From: Methanospirillum stamsii
Lineage (GTDB): Archaea; Halobacteriota; Methanomicrobia; Methanomicrobiales; Methanospirillaceae
Reading direction: 5' to 3'
Assembly: GCF_046244385.1 (NCBI RefSeq)
Contig: NZ_CP176366.1
Span: forward strand, 1,488,001-1,552,000
DNA length: 64,000 nt
Shown: piece by piece, positions 8,601 through 18,500 of the stretch
How the letters are laid out: each line of letters begins with the position of its first letter
Numbering within the stretch: the stretch's first letter is position 1
The notes under the pieces: generated by a model
The model's database searches: none
Told to the model about the DNA's origin: nothing
The model's input: the letters and a program-made list of their open reading frames with translations, nothing else
Position numbers and translations under genes: made by a program

Positions 8601-9953
8601 ATGCATCAGATCTATTCGGTCATACTTGCCGGAGGAATAGGAACAAGACTCTGGCCACTTTCACGAACATATTACCCGAAACAATTTCTCCAGGTTAACG
8701 GTCATTCATTATTTCAAAAGACATATCTCCGGTCAATTGAGATGTGCAGACCAGATTGTATCTTTATCGTAACAAACTCACTTCATCATTTCCTTGTAAA
8801 AAACCAGATCTCTGAACTTGGATACCAGATTTCTGATGAACAGATCTTACTGGAACCATCCGGAAAAAATACACTCCCTGCCATCACCTGGGCAGTAACA
8901 GAAATACAGAAAAAAAGTAATGATGCCCGTGTTTTTGTTTTTCCCAGTGATCATCTCCTTGGAGAGGATGCCATCCGCGAATTGAAACAGGCATTACCAC
9001 TCACTGATTCCCAAATCGTAACATTTGGAATTGTACCATCTATCCCGCACACCGGGTATGGATACATCTCTCCGGGAGAGAACTTACAGACAGGATTTAA
9101 GGTCAGGGAATTTAAGGAAAAACCTGATGCCAGGACAGCAAAAGAATACGTTGACAAAGGATACTTCTGGAACAGCGGAATTTTTCTCTTTTCTGTGCCG
9201 GTGTTTAAATCTGAATTGACAAAGTATCAGCCGGATATCGCATCTGCATTTGAAAAAGGTGTGGTATGGGATGAACTTCCATCAATCTCCATTGATTATG
9301 GGATTCTTGAACATTCAGATGCCATCGCAGTAGTGCCCCTTTCAACCAGCTGGTCAGACCTGGGTAATTTTAATGCATGGTACGAAATATCCGAAAAGGA
9401 TGAACAGGAAAATACCGGGGATTGTGTTGCTATCGATTCGCAGGGCAATTTTGTCACGACGCAGGATCGGTTTGCAGCACTAATCGGTATCCAGAATACC
9501 ATCGTGGTTGAGACTCCGGATGCCCTGCTCATCTGTCGGCGTGATATGGCTGAAAAAGTTGGTGATCTGGTAAAGGGTTTGAAGAAGAAGAATAACCCGA
9601 TTACTGAGATACATCAGCTTGTCTACCGGCCGTGGGGAGCGTATCTCGGACTTGAGAAAGGTCCGGGGTTTCAGATCAAACGAATCACCGTGGATCCGGG
9701 AAACCGGTTGTCATTACAACGCCACCATCACCGGAGTGAGCACTGGGTTGTTATCCATGGAACCGCAGATGTTGAACTGGACGGAAAACAATTCTTTATT
9801 CGCCCGGGAGAGAGCACCTTCGTTCCTGCCGGAGTTATGCACCGCCTTGGTAATTCCGGAAAAATTCCACTTGAAGTAATAGAAGTTCAGATTGGTGAAT
9901 ACCTGGAAGAGGATGATATTGAAAGAACAGAGGATGATTACCAAAGAAAATAA
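8601..9953 (+). CDS. manC: Mannose-1-phosphate guanylyltransferase / mannose-6-phosphate isomerase (type II)
   Basis: Makes GDP-mannose, and the fused cupin domain interconverts fructose-6-P and mannose-6-P. The N-terminal nucleotidyltransferase domain (1-280) opens with 'SVILAGGIGTRLWPLSR' and contains 'FKEKPD'. The C-terminal cupin (about 345-440) has 'HHHRSEHWVV' and 'VPAGVMHRLGN'. I favour ATG 8601; an in-frame TTG at 8571 follows GGAGG by a single base, too close to serve it. It supplies the substrate for gmd and mannosyltransferases in the window. It is divergent from the lipoprotein gene. Confidence 0.9.
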   Translation: MHQIYSVILAGGIGTRLWPLSRTYYPKQFLQVNGHSLFQKTYLRSIEMCRPDCIFIVTNSLHHFLVKNQISELGYQISDEQILLEPSGKNTLPAITWAVTEIQKKSNDARVFVFPSDHLLGEDAIRELKQALPLTDSQIVTFGIVPSIPHTGYGYISPGENLQTGFKVREFKEKPDARTAKEYVDKGYFWNSGIFLFSVPVFKSELTKYQPDIASAFEKGVVWDELPSISIDYGILEHSDAIAVVPLSTSWSDLGNFNAWYEISEKDEQENTGDCVAIDSQGNFVTTQDRFAALIGIQNTIVVETPDALLICRRDMAEKVGDLVKGLKKKNNPITEIHQLVYRPWGAYLGLEKGPGFQIKRITVDPGNRLSLQRHHHRSEHWVVIHGTADVELDGKQFFIRPGESTFVPAGVMHRLGNSGKIPLEVIEVQIGEYLEEDDIERTEDDYQRK

Positions 9954-9959
9954 AATAAA

Positions 9960-12407
9960 TTATTTTACTTGTTCTTCCAAGACCTCAACTGTTTCTCCGG
10001 TCTCAAGGATCCGGTATGGTCCGGTTGCCCGGACATCATAGGGATTATTTTTTGTGCTGTAGGGGAGGGTAAATGTTCCATTCGAACTCTGCTGTTTCCA
10101 GGTAAAGTTCCGCCCCTGGTTTGTTGTCATGGGCAGCTCAATGGTTCCGGTTCCGGGGAGTGTGTACCCGTTTACCCGTTCAAAGATCTTGACTTCTTTT
10201 ATTTGATGAGTATCGTCCTCGGCAACCGTAGAGGGAGACTCATAAATAAGCCGGTAATGACCAAGACCAGCCACATCGGTGATTGGTTTGGTAAACTGGA
10301 TAGACCCGGTGACCTTGTCAGATGATGTGGGAACCGTTTTTGCTTCTTCAGCAGATATTTCCTGTGCCCGGATAATTTGAGAGAAGGAACCGCCATTTTG
10401 TGAATTATGTGAGACTGATAACAGAGTCCCGCCTCTTCCGGCAAACCACGAACCATCAAACAGATGAAGTTTTGATGCAGTACTGTTAAAGAAAGGCTGT
10501 TTCAGGACCAGGATTGCATCATATCTTCCGGTCCCCGGAGACTGCTGATAATACGTTTCTTGGTATTCGGAAATGCTGTCTTTTCCATATGCCCAGAGAG
10601 GAAGTGCTGCAAATTTTGATGTTACCGTTGCATAATCGGTAATAATGTACCTGGTTCCTGTTTCTTTTGCATAATGCTCGGCATCATCTTCAGATTGTGC
10701 AGCCAGGAATTTCCCAACCGCGGGGACGTTGTCCTGAAACGGCGAGGTAACCGGAATTCTCTTTGTCAGGAATGAGATCCAGTGGCCATAATCCCACCAT
10801 GAGAGAACTCCATAGGATTCTTCAGGATAGGAGAATTCTGTTTTCTGATAAATATTATAATAATTAACACCAGGATCCGGTGAGTTTTCTGATAACCAGA
10901 CCAGAGAATCAGCCCAGTCATTACTGATTGATATGAGGCCTATCTGTTTATCGGCAACGGTCATTACCGTCTGGGCAGAAAATGCAGTGATTAATAACAT
11001 GATTATTCCGACAACTGCGATAGCCCTGAATGGGATAACCTGCCGGGGTGGTTCAGAACTCTTTTTTGAACGGGTTTCAGGTTCTTCACTTGCTACAATT
11101 TTTGAATAGAGGGTACTGAGTGTAACTGCAGAAAACAGAACAATCACTACACTCACGTAATATTCATACCGGAGATGCATAACGGTTGCAAATATGAGCA
11201 CCATTCCCCAGACTAAAAGTCCCATCAAAGCCGGCTGGTACGAGCGAATCAGTCTGATGATACATATGATTATTCCTAAAAATGCAAGGAAAAGGGCAAT
11301 GTTGTAGGAATACCATGCTCGAACCGGTTCCCACATCTGCATCTCATTAATAAAAGATTCAGTATATGAAAAGAAAAAGAAATAATTCATATAACCGGTA
11401 ATCTGCGATGCCAACTCCGGTATGAATGCTGCGATGAAAACATACCCTGCGATTATAGCCCCTGAAACAATCCCGATATAATAATAAGGAGACTTTTTTT
11501 CACAGATATGAGCAGTAAGAGTTAGAAATCCGAGTTCAAGAGGTAATGCTAAAGCAACCAGTACATGACCGATGGAATAGTTGCTTAGAGATATTCCATC
11601 ATGACTCAATCCAAGAAGGAGATACAGGATTGTAAATGTTATAAAAAAGAGACAGGTGTGCAGAAAGAGAGAAATAAGATTGTCCCGGTCCCGTGTTAAC
11701 AGGGCATGAATAAGAAAAATCAGGGCACAAATAGCTGCAAAAAGCACCATGGTCTGCACGTTCATAATACCAAGGAAATATGCAACTCCGGCTGACACCG
11801 CGAGTAAGATACTTTTTTTAGAGTAACGGGCAGTTTTAATGTTGCCAATAGTTATGAGGAGAGTAATTATCAGGGTAATAAAAAGGGTGGAAAACAGGGT
11901 CTCGGTGATATGGTGATCAAGGTATCCGTAAAATGAACGATAGAGTAACTCCCCGGAGATTACTGGAAGAAGTATTGCTGCAATCCATCCGGTTTTTTCA
12001 TCTCCGGTAAGTTTTCCAAGGTACCAGATAATGGGGATAAGGAGAAGAAATAATAACGGGGGAATATATGATGCAATTATCATATTTTCCGGTCTTGCTA
12101 ACGCACCAAAGAGAACACAGGCAGATGCGCAGAGGAATGGAAATAACGGGCCCCAGTCAACATCCTTCCCGACAGGAAATGCAGTCATGGGATCAAACCA
12201 GGCATATCCGGGGTAATTCGCGGTTATCTGTTCTATCTGGCGCATTGAATACCAGGTGTCCATGAATATGAGTTTCTGGACCGGACCGTCACCAAGATAT
12301 TCCATGGGTAAAAACCGAAGCCAGAGTCCAAAGAGTGCTGATATAATGACCAGAAGAATGAGAAGATGTGATGAATACGTATTCAGCCAGGTTTTAAGTG
12401 TTGTCAT
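9960..12407 (-). CDS. aglB: Oligosaccharyltransferase AglB (STT3 family)
   Basis: 815 residues. The first about 490 form a multi-pass membrane domain of roughly 13 hydrophobic segments, then an extracellular C-terminal domain. The signature WWDYG is at about residue 535 within 'GVLSWWDYGHWISF', and an acidic loop motif follows TM1 ('YLGDGPVQKLIFMDTW'). It transfers lipid-linked glycan to Asn in N-X-S/T sequons of S-layer or sheath proteins. It converges on manC with a 6-base gap. Neighbouring glycosyltransferase and sugar-nucleotide genes fit a glycosylation locus. Confidence 0.92.
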   Translation of the reverse strand: MTTLKTWLNTYSSHLLILLVIISALFGLWLRFLPMEYLGDGPVQKLIFMDTWYSMRQIEQITANYPGYAWFDPMTAFPVGKDVDWGPLFPFLCASACVLFGALARPENMIIASYIPPLLFLLLIPIIWYLGKLTGDEKTGWIAAILLPVISGELLYRSFYGYLDHHITETLFSTLFITLIITLLITIGNIKTARYSKKSILLAVSAGVAYFLGIMNVQTMVLFAAICALIFLIHALLTRDRDNLISLFLHTCLFFITFTILYLLLGLSHDGISLSNYSIGHVLVALALPLELGFLTLTAHICEKKSPYYYIGIVSGAIIAGYVFIAAFIPELASQITGYMNYFFFFSYTESFINEMQMWEPVRAWYSYNIALFLAFLGIIICIIRLIRSYQPALMGLLVWGMVLIFATVMHLRYEYYVSVVIVLFSAVTLSTLYSKIVASEEPETRSKKSSEPPRQVIPFRAIAVVGIIMLLITAFSAQTVMTVADKQIGLISISNDWADSLVWLSENSPDPGVNYYNIYQKTEFSYPEESYGVLSWWDYGHWISFLTKRIPVTSPFQDNVPAVGKFLAAQSEDDAEHYAKETGTRYIITDYATVTSKFAALPLWAYGKDSISEYQETYYQQSPGTGRYDAILVLKQPFFNSTASKLHLFDGSWFAGRGGTLLSVSHNSQNGGSFSQIIRAQEISAEEAKTVPTSSDKVTGSIQFTKPITDVAGLGHYRLIYESPSTVAEDDTHQIKEVKIFERVNGYTLPGTGTIELPMTTNQGRNFTWKQQSSNGTFTLPYSTKNNPYDVRATGPYRILETGETVEVLEEQVK

Positions 12408-12793
12408 TATAAGTAGTATCTGACTTTTTCCTTAAGTATCCATATACTATAGACGATCTGATTTTTGTGATCCGGGAATCTGAATTGCAAAAAAGAGTGA
12501 TTTTCATAGTATGCCAGTACCAGAGTTCACGATGTTGGGCGGTTAATGGAATCCGGTTTATAATAATGAGAGGGTTGTTCCAATTGAAACCATCCTTTGG
12601 ATCTTTCAGTGAGTATAATTTTGTAAAGACATACCGGGCATATTAAGATCTTAAAAATAGTATTGTCCTCCGGAAAACGTCGCTTGATAATCAGGACGAA
12701 GAATCAGATAAGTAGGATATGATTATAAAAAGGAATTCTTTTTTGCTTTATATATCTGTAAAATAAAGCAGAATGTTAACAAAAGATAAAATC
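12408..12793. other. Intergenic stretch, no gene seen
   Basis: 386 bases between aglB and the acylphosphatase-like gene, both on the minus strand. It is AT-rich. I see no open frame, RNA fold or repeat that I can support. Confidence 0.5.
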
Positions 12794-13396
12794 TCAAACA
12801 GATATTCCTTCCCGGATTAAAGCATTTTCAATGGCAGTTAATTTCTTTTTTATCTCTGTAAACTCTGTTTCAAGATAATTTGCAGAATCTTTTCTGAAAC
12901 CTTTTATCTCATCCAGGGTTTCTTTTTGGACAGATATGAATGAATCATTTTTTCCAGACATTACATCCTGCTTATCAAGCATCTGGTTTTGTTTGTCAAG
13001 CATTTGATCTTGCTTTTCAAGCATTTGATCCTGTTTTACAAGACTTAAGGATGTATTTTCAACCACCCGATATAACAGGGCACCTGCCACATCAATCCGC
13101 TCAAACAATTCGTCTTCTTTATTGCCCCGGATTATTTCAAATTTTTTATATTCTGATATCGCTGTGCCCCAGGAAACTGAGAATGTTCTGACGTCAATTG
13201 GATATTCGGTAATATTTATATCTGCAAGGAATTTTTTGAGAACTTCCTCTTTTCCTTCTGCAACAATCTCAACATCACCGGATTCCAAATTTTTCACATA
13301 TCCGGTGATCTCTCTTCTGAAAGTTGCCTTTCGCACATATTCACGGTATCCGACTGCCTGGACATCACCTCCGGCGATTATTGTTACTCTTTTCAT
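12794..13396 (-). CDS. Acylphosphatase-domain protein with heptad coiled coil
   Basis: 200 residues. Residues 1-90 are an acylphosphatase domain: the phosphate-binding Arg is in 'VQAVGYREYV' and the catalytic Asn in 'GYVKNLESGDVEIVAEG'. A middle part (90-115) follows, then residues about 118-145 repeat a seven-residue unit of the form KQDQMLE / KQDQMLD / KQNQMLD / KQDVMSG, which should form a parallel coiled coil, and a charged helical tail. Acylphosphatases hydrolyse carboxyl-phosphate bonds; here the domain seems tied to an oligomerisation rod. Two decayed paralogues lie at 14976-15456 and 19712-20030. The fusion's function is unknown. Confidence 0.75.
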   Translation of the reverse strand: MKRVTIIAGGDVQAVGYREYVRKATFRREITGYVKNLESGDVEIVAEGKEEVLKKFLADINITEYPIDVRTFSVSWGTAISEYKKFEIIRGNKEDELFERIDVAGALLYRVVENTSLSLVKQDQMLEKQDQMLDKQNQMLDKQDVMSGKNDSFISVQKETLDEIKGFRKDSANYLETEFTEIKKKLTAIENALIREGISV

Positions 13397-13575
13397 ACTC
13401 TTCTATTAGATGAGTGAGCCAATATACATTCTGTCAGTGTGGGGACAAGGGTATTGGTTGTATTTTTTCGAGAATTTTCTATTTACACAGCATATCTGCA
13501 TATTTGAGGATAGAAAACACATATTGTCGATTCCCAGAAAATATAACCTTTCAAATCAGACACATATTGACATAC

Positions 13576-14724
13576 ATGGGTCCAATCGTTACCATAATCA
13601 TACCGGCCATGAATGAAGAAAAAACGATAGGATCCTGCCTTGAGAAGATCAAAGTGGGATGTCTGCGGGGAAATATTCAGTATGAAATAATCGTTTCAGA
13701 TTCTTCAACCGATTCAACGCCGGATATCGCCCGCTCACATGGTGCACGGGTTATTCATCCGGAGAGACGAGGATATGGGAATGCATACATCTCTGCGTTT
13801 CCCCATGCAAAAGGGGAGATAATTGTAATCGGAGATGCCGATGACACCTATGATTTCACCTTGATACCCGAGTTAGTAAAGCCTATCGCTCAGAGAAAGG
13901 CAGACATGGTGATTGGATCAAGACTGAAAGGGACCATTCTTCCGGGGTCGATGCCATGGCTGCACCAGTTTATTGGAAACCCTCTCCTGACAAGACTTCT
14001 CAATTTTACGTTCCATTCACAATTCTCAGATACCCACAGCGGGATGCGGGCCATAAGTAAGGAGGCACTGCAGAAATTAAGTCTTCACACCGGAGGAATG
14101 GAATTTGCTTCCGAGATGCTTATTGAAGCAGCAAAAAAAGGACTCCGGTTTGAAGAGATCCCGATTACGTACTATCCCCGGAAAGGACCATCGAAACTTC
14201 ATAGTTTTGCAGACGGATGGAGACATGTCAGGTTTATCATGCTGGTCCGGCCGCTCCGTTTTTTAATAGTTCCGGGATTATTGTTCATACTTCTTGGATT
14301 TTCCCTCATGGCAGGAGTGGGTTTTTTAAAATCGGTTGAGATGCAGGGTCTTCATTCATTTATTCTGGGTGATATCCTGGTGCTTGGAGGGCTCCAGTTT
14401 CTCCTCTCAGGTGTTGTGATGAAATCATACAGTGTCACCCATCAGCTGGATGATTGTGGTCCCTGGTTTTCCCAGATTCTTCGGTATCAGACACTGGAAA
14501 AACTGCTCTTTACCGGGGTATTATTTATGATTCTGGGGTTTGCCAGCGGGATGTACATTTTAAGCCAGTGGATATCTGTGACCGGACCACTGACACAGAT
14601 TACGAATGCAGTTCTTTCGTTATCTAGTGTGATAATCGGGCTTCAATTGATCTTTACTGCACTCCACGTGAGTATGATGCTTCTTCAGTGTGAACGGGAC
14701 GGATGCTCCGGGTTTATGGGATAA
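13576..14724 (+). CDS. Family 2 glycosyltransferase, dolichol-phosphate mannosyl/glucosyltransferase type
   Basis: 382 residues from ATG 13576; an open extension back to 13414 is rejected because the fold starts at 'VTIIIPAMNEEKTIGSCL'. GT-A domain (1-235) with nucleotide-sugar motif 'GDADDTYDF' and acceptor-side 'HSGMRAISKEAL'. Four hydrophobic segments follow (about 240-375), placing it in the membrane. The family loads a sugar on dolichol phosphate for later lumenal use, which fits aglB nearby. The sugar cannot be told from sequence. Confidence 0.85.
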   Translation: MGPIVTIIIPAMNEEKTIGSCLEKIKVGCLRGNIQYEIIVSDSSTDSTPDIARSHGARVIHPERRGYGNAYISAFPHAKGEIIVIGDADDTYDFTLIPELVKPIAQRKADMVIGSRLKGTILPGSMPWLHQFIGNPLLTRLLNFTFHSQFSDTHSGMRAISKEALQKLSLHTGGMEFASEMLIEAAKKGLRFEEIPITYYPRKGPSKLHSFADGWRHVRFIMLVRPLRFLIVPGLLFILLGFSLMAGVGFLKSVEMQGLHSFILGDILVLGGLQFLLSGVVMKSYSVTHQLDDCGPWFSQILRYQTLEKLLFTGVLFMILGFASGMYILSQWISVTGPLTQITNAVLSLSSVIIGLQLIFTALHVSMMLLQCERDGCSGFMG

Positions 14725-14975
14725 ACCGAGAGTTTACTATTTTCCAATTAGTTAAACCAGGAACGAATACCAACCATGGCTCTGTGAATGAAATTATACA
14801 AAAACAAGAGTATGAGAGAACCCATCTTTTTCTAAAGCGGATATGTTCAAAAATTGAGGTTTTTCAATCTCCGGCGGTGGTCTTTTCAGAGACATGTGCC
14901 GAAATTTGAATGATATATCACAAGGATAATTGATGTCTATGACATCATACCTGCATTTTTCAGAATTGTCTGAAT

Positions 14976-15456
14976 TTAATGTAATCGTTGTTCAATAAAT
15001 TGATATTTTGTATGGATTGAATCTTTTAGATCTGATCTCATCTCCTGAATCTCCTGATTTGTAACTTTTTGAAGAGAGATCTGATAATCTTGGTTAGCCA
15101 ACATCTGATCCTGTTTGTCTAGCATTTGTTCTCCAATTTTTACAGAACGGCGACTGTTATAATCAATTCGTACCAGATATGTGAGGGCAGCGTCCAGGCG
15201 TTCTCCGAGTTCTTCATCCGGATTCCCCCTTTGTATCTCAAAATATTTCCATTTTCCATCATAGGTTCCGGATTCGATTTTTATCGATTCAACACAGATG
15301 GGTTCTTCAATAATTTTGATTTGCGATATAAACTGATCCAAGTCAGCTTCGTTTCCTTCTGCAATAATCTCAACATCATATCCAGAGCAATTTCGGACTA
15401 TCCCGGTATCCGACACGCTGGACTTCACCAGATGCTGTTATAATTAAACGTTTCAT
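14976..15456 (-). pseudogene. Broken paralogue of the acylphosphatase/coiled-coil gene
   Basis: Reading from ATG 15456 gives 'MKRLIITASGEVQRVGYRD' and then a stop after a few residues. A second frame then carries 'TGIVRNCSGYDVEIIAEG', matching the second half of an acylphosphatase domain, and continues through 'GEQMLDKQDQMLANQD' to the C-terminus. About 18-20 residues between the Arg loop and the Asn strand are missing and the frame changes, so an internal deletion of about 55 bases is the likely lesion. A GTG at 15428 could restart translation, but the catalytic Arg would be lost. Same strand and order as the intact copy 2 kb away. Confidence 0.75.
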
Positions 15457-15562
15457 GAATATCCAATCGTAGTTTTTTTTATAGTGTTGCTGATTATGAG
15501 AAGAAATAACTATCATTCACAATTTTTTTAGGTTTAAAAACATTGGATATTTGAGACTGAAT

Positions 15563-16966
15563 TTATTGTAATCCAGATGGTTTTTCAAGAAATGACGAAA
15601 AGTCCTGAAGGTCCCAGATAAAATTGCCGTCCTTTTTCAGGTTCTCTTTACCCATCACTCTCCGGGCTGCCACCCCACAAGTAACCGGATGAGTAAGGAA
15701 AGCGATGAGATCAGTTTTTTTCATTACCATATTAATAATATCCAGGGCCTGGTCTCCAGTCAGTTCACGGTTTTTACATTCCACCACGAGTGTCCGATCA
15801 GGTTTTATTGCCACAATATCTATCTCATCACCTTTCCGGTTCCACCAGGGGCCTGTTAATTCAAACTGAAAGGAATTGTCAGAGCTTATTACTTCCCTTA
15901 CAAGGTCTTCAAAACATTTCCCTGCATAAGAGTTCCATCCATTATGGACGGTGGTAATCAATGATGAAAATTTTCCGGCTTCAAAGGTACTCATATTCGG
16001 GTATACAAACCTGGCATAAAATCTAAAGAACGGATCTGTCAGGAAATATCTTCCAAGTCTTGAACGACCTTTTTTATCACCGATTGGCACCTGATAGGTA
16101 ACGATTCCAAGGAGGTTTATCAGGTTGTCCAGATACGGGTGAAGTGAAGTAACAGAAATACCTGCCCTATCTCCAATCTCTTTCATTGATGTTTTTCCAC
16201 CGGCAAGAGCTGTAATTATTGCATGATAACTTGCGTGCTCACTTCCAAACTCCTCAACAAGGATATCAGAGATCTCCCGCCTAAGTGGTCCAAATTCACT
16301 AAATATCATTTTTTCAAGAATGTCAGAAAAATTATGGCAGGAGAATTTTTCAAAAAGATAATAATAGTGGATGATTCCGCCAAATAAGTAATAAATTTTT
16401 AACTTCTCTTCCAGAGGAAGAGAAGTCAGATCATCGAGCACAGGAAATATTTCCGTAATACCGAAGGGTCGTAAAGTTATCCGGGTATCTGCCCGCTTGA
16501 ATAAGGGTGCCCCACCATCCTGGAAGAGACGATTCATCATGCCGATTGAAGATCCGGTTACGATAAGGAAGACTCCTGAGTCAGCTGGACGTTGATCCCA
16601 TGCATTTTGCAGTTCTGAATAAAAAGAGGGATATATCTGACTAAATCGTTGAAATTCATCAAATACTACAATGATCGGTTCTTTTATCTGGATGAGAAAG
16701 GTAAAGAGATCGGAGGGTTTTTTTATTGAGAAGAACGGGGGAAGATTGAAATGATGAGACAGGATTTGTGCATATTCCTCCATGAGAAGATCTATTTTTT
16801 TGTGATTATCAACAAAAAAGTAAAGTGAAGGCCGGGAGCGAATAAATTCCCTGACAAGTGTTGTTTTACCAATTCTTCTTCTTCCGGTGATAACAAGAAA
16901 TGAGGGAGTCTTCTTGTATAACTGCTCCATCAGGTGAAGTTCAGCTTCCCGGCCATAGAATTTCAT
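15563..16966 (-). CDS. Archaeal-type ATPase with DUF234-like nuclease tail
   Basis: 467 residues. An AAA/STAND-like P-loop domain at 1-220: Walker A 'GRRRIGKT' (28-35) and Walker B 'IIVVFDEFQRF' (about 97-107). A winged-helix-like segment follows (about 235-300). The C-terminal domain carries 'GDEIDIVAIKPDRTLVVECKN' split over about 373-393, with the D...E-x-K arrangement of a PD-(D/E)XK nuclease. This is the ATPase_2/DUF234 family, abundant in archaea, of unknown function and often mobile. It shares a promoter-like 20-mer with the coiled-coil nuclease genes at 18.5 and 20.0 kb. Confidence 0.85.
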   Translation of the reverse strand: MKFYGREAELHLMEQLYKKTPSFLVITGRRRIGKTTLVREFIRSRPSLYFFVDNHKKIDLLMEEYAQILSHHFNLPPFFSIKKPSDLFTFLIQIKEPIIVVFDEFQRFSQIYPSFYSELQNAWDQRPADSGVFLIVTGSSIGMMNRLFQDGGAPLFKRADTRITLRPFGITEIFPVLDDLTSLPLEEKLKIYYLFGGIIHYYYLFEKFSCHNFSDILEKMIFSEFGPLRREISDILVEEFGSEHASYHAIITALAGGKTSMKEIGDRAGISVTSLHPYLDNLINLLGIVTYQVPIGDKKGRSRLGRYFLTDPFFRFYARFVYPNMSTFEAGKFSSLITTVHNGWNSYAGKCFEDLVREVISSDNSFQFELTGPWWNRKGDEIDIVAIKPDRTLVVECKNRELTGDQALDIINMVMKKTDLIAFLTHPVTCGVAARRVMGKENLKKDGNFIWDLQDFSSFLEKPSGLQ

Positions 16967-17051
16967 TAATTATTATTTCTATAATTATTATATGAATAAT
17001 TATTGTCGGTCAATACTGAAAGGATAATGAATGAGATATTATTGCATCAGT

Positions 17052-17071
17052 GAGTATTTATTTTTCCGGGA
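17052..17071 (-). promoter_or_regulatory. Promoter-like 20-mer shared by three accessory genes
   Basis: The 20 bases GAGTATTTATTTTTCCGGGA occur here and again at 19131-19150 and 20645-20664. On the minus strand they read as a TATA-like AAATAAATA preceded by a GGAAAA element. Here the box is about 85 bases before the DUF234 ATPase start. About ten more upstream bases also match with 3 differences. Function is inferred from shape and repetition. Confidence 0.4.
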
Positions 17072-17335
17072 ATAAATTTCAAAATGTGCATAATAATAAG
17101 GGAGATCCTAATCCAGGATTCCAGGAATTAAAAAAAACATCAGAATTTATATCGTCAGGTTCATCTCAAGACTAAAAAATTCGAAAAAATATCCAGATTT
17201 CAGTCTTTCACGGAGAAGAAATTTTTAGTTTTTTAATCCGGAAAACTAGTAAAAAGTATAAATGTTTGACACTAATTTTATGATACCATCTCAAAATAAT
17301 CAATTATTGAATCATTCATGTAACAGGTGATATCT

Positions 17336-17584
17336 ATGAAAACAATCATTATTCCAATCACAATAACATATCTCCCTGAGGGTTTCTTTCTGGCAACGAG
17401 TGATGTACTTCCGGGATTAATTGCTCAGGGTAGTAGTATTGATGAAACTATTGAAATAGCTGAAGATGTTGCACGACACCTGATATCTATAGAATTAGAA
17501 GAGAAAGGCAATAATAACATTGAAACAGATCATGAATCACAATATCTTTTAGATATCCATGTGCCAATTCCGGTATCCGTATGA
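17336..17584 (+). CDS. hicB: HicB-like antitoxin
   Basis: 82 residues from ATG 17336; ATG 17327 three codons upstream is also open. The partial-RNase-H-like HicB fold is seen in 'EGFFLATSDVLPGLIAQG' (about 17-34) and the following helix 'SSIDETIEIAEDVARHLI'. HicB neutralises the HicA mRNA-cleaving toxin and usually autoregulates. There is no obvious C-terminal DNA-binding domain, as in the short archaeal type. Its stop overlaps the hicA start as ATGA, antitoxin first. The partner is frameshifted, so HicB may now be solitary. Confidence 0.8.
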   Translation: MKTIIIPITITYLPEGFFLATSDVLPGLIAQGSSIDETIEIAEDVARHLISIELEEKGNNNIETDHESQYLLDIHVPIPVSV

Positions 17585-17806
17585 CACGAATACCATCATA
17601 TCAATCCAAAGAAGTGGCCGGTAAACTAAATAGCCGGATATGTATTAAAACGCCATGGAAAAGGCTCACACGATATTTATTACCATCCAGACATAAAACG
17701 TTCCGTAACAATCCCCAATCACCCAGGACAACCAATTCCTATCGGTACTATTCATGCATTTATTCGTGCTATGGGTTTATCAAATGAGGAATTTATTTCA
17801 TTGTAA
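17581..17806 (+). pseudogene. hicA: Frameshifted HicA toxin
   Basis: Frame 1 starts 'MTRIPSYQSKEVAGKL', the HicA N-terminus. After about 17628 the homology moves to another frame: 'AGYVLKRHGKGSHDIYYHP' with the catalytic His, then 'TIPNHPGQPIPIGTIH' and 'AFIRAMGLSNEEFISL' to the stop at 17804. One lost base near 17628-17631 explains the change. The unshifted frame instead makes a 68-residue product without the catalytic His. HicA is a double-stranded-RNA-binding-like mRNase. Confidence 0.85.
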
Positions 17807-18332
17807 AAAGTCAGATATTCACCTGAAAATATCGTTATTCCATGGGAATTTTAATTTAATGTTTATTTTGCTCATTTACTGAAAAAAATATTCCCGAAAT
17901 TTGAGAAGGAATAGATGGAAGTACTCCTCTCTCAAATTTGATATGGGGACCAATATTGGACTAGTGGTGACTCTTTACTGAAGGGCCGCTATGGCCTTAT
18001 CTTTTTTCAGTCGATACTTTATATGCCGGACAGGAGAGAGGGATTTAAACCCCCTTATAAAAACAAGTATTGAATTGGATTTTGAAAAATAAGGCCCTTA
18101 CGCCAACATTTTTCCAGGGTTTTATCTGTCCAAAAAAAAACGTGAAATTTTTATAAAATATGGATGTATCGGGCTTTTTATCGTTAAGAAAACTCATGGA
18201 GGTAATTAGATCAATTATATTAGTATATATGTTGTGAATGTTAATCCCTTTGTGCTGCTCATTTATATCAAAAGGTATCTGCATGGAGAGTCGGACCCTC
18301 CTTGGAAGAAATTTCAGGTAAAGCGAACCAAC
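17807..18332. other. Intergenic stretch with no recognisable gene
   Basis: About 525 bases between hicA and the vapB fragment. A 97-codon minus-strand frame (18045-18338) has no recognisable features and I do not call it. A small GGCC-GCTAT-GGCC hairpin followed by a T-run lies at about 17984-18010 and could be a terminator. Nothing else is supported. Confidence 0.4.
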
Positions 18333-18430
18333 ATTCACTTGCTAAAGAGGGGAGAAGATTATTAGCAAAGGAATATGAGATTGGCAAATGGCATTATTCC
18401 AATCGAAAGGAGCTCTATGAACGTACCTGA
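18333..18430 (+). pseudogene. 3' fragment of a vapB-like antitoxin gene
   Basis: The last 32 codons of a VapB-like gene survive, ending 'YSNRKELYERT', nearly identical to the end of the intact gene at 19284-19526. Homology starts abruptly at about 18333, so the 5' two thirds are gone. Confidence 0.8.
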
Positions 18431-18494
18431 TTCGTTTATAGATTCAAACATTTTTTACTCTGCATGGACTTCGCTTGAGACCGGAGAAACCTGA
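18417..18494 (+). pseudogene. 5' fragment of a vapC-like PIN toxin gene
   Basis: Starts at ATG 18417 inside the vapB end and encodes 'MNVPDSFIDSNIFYSAW' plus eight residues. This is the start of a PIN domain with its first acidic residue (Asp in FIDSN). It breaks off seven bases before the stop of the minus-strand nuclease gene. A normal VapC is about 130 residues. Confidence 0.8.
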
Positions 18495-18500
18495 AAAAAG

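Noticed and set aside
13414..13575. 54-codon upstream extension of the GT2 gene
   Set aside because: No similarity to the family before 'VTIIIPAMNE'; ATG 13576 fits the fold.
14703..14909. 68-codon frame after the GT2 gene
   Set aside because: It overlaps the GT2 end in another frame and shows no features of a protein family.
18045..18338. 97-codon minus-strand frame
   Set aside because: No recognisable features, no promoter and it enters the vapB fragment; likely chance.
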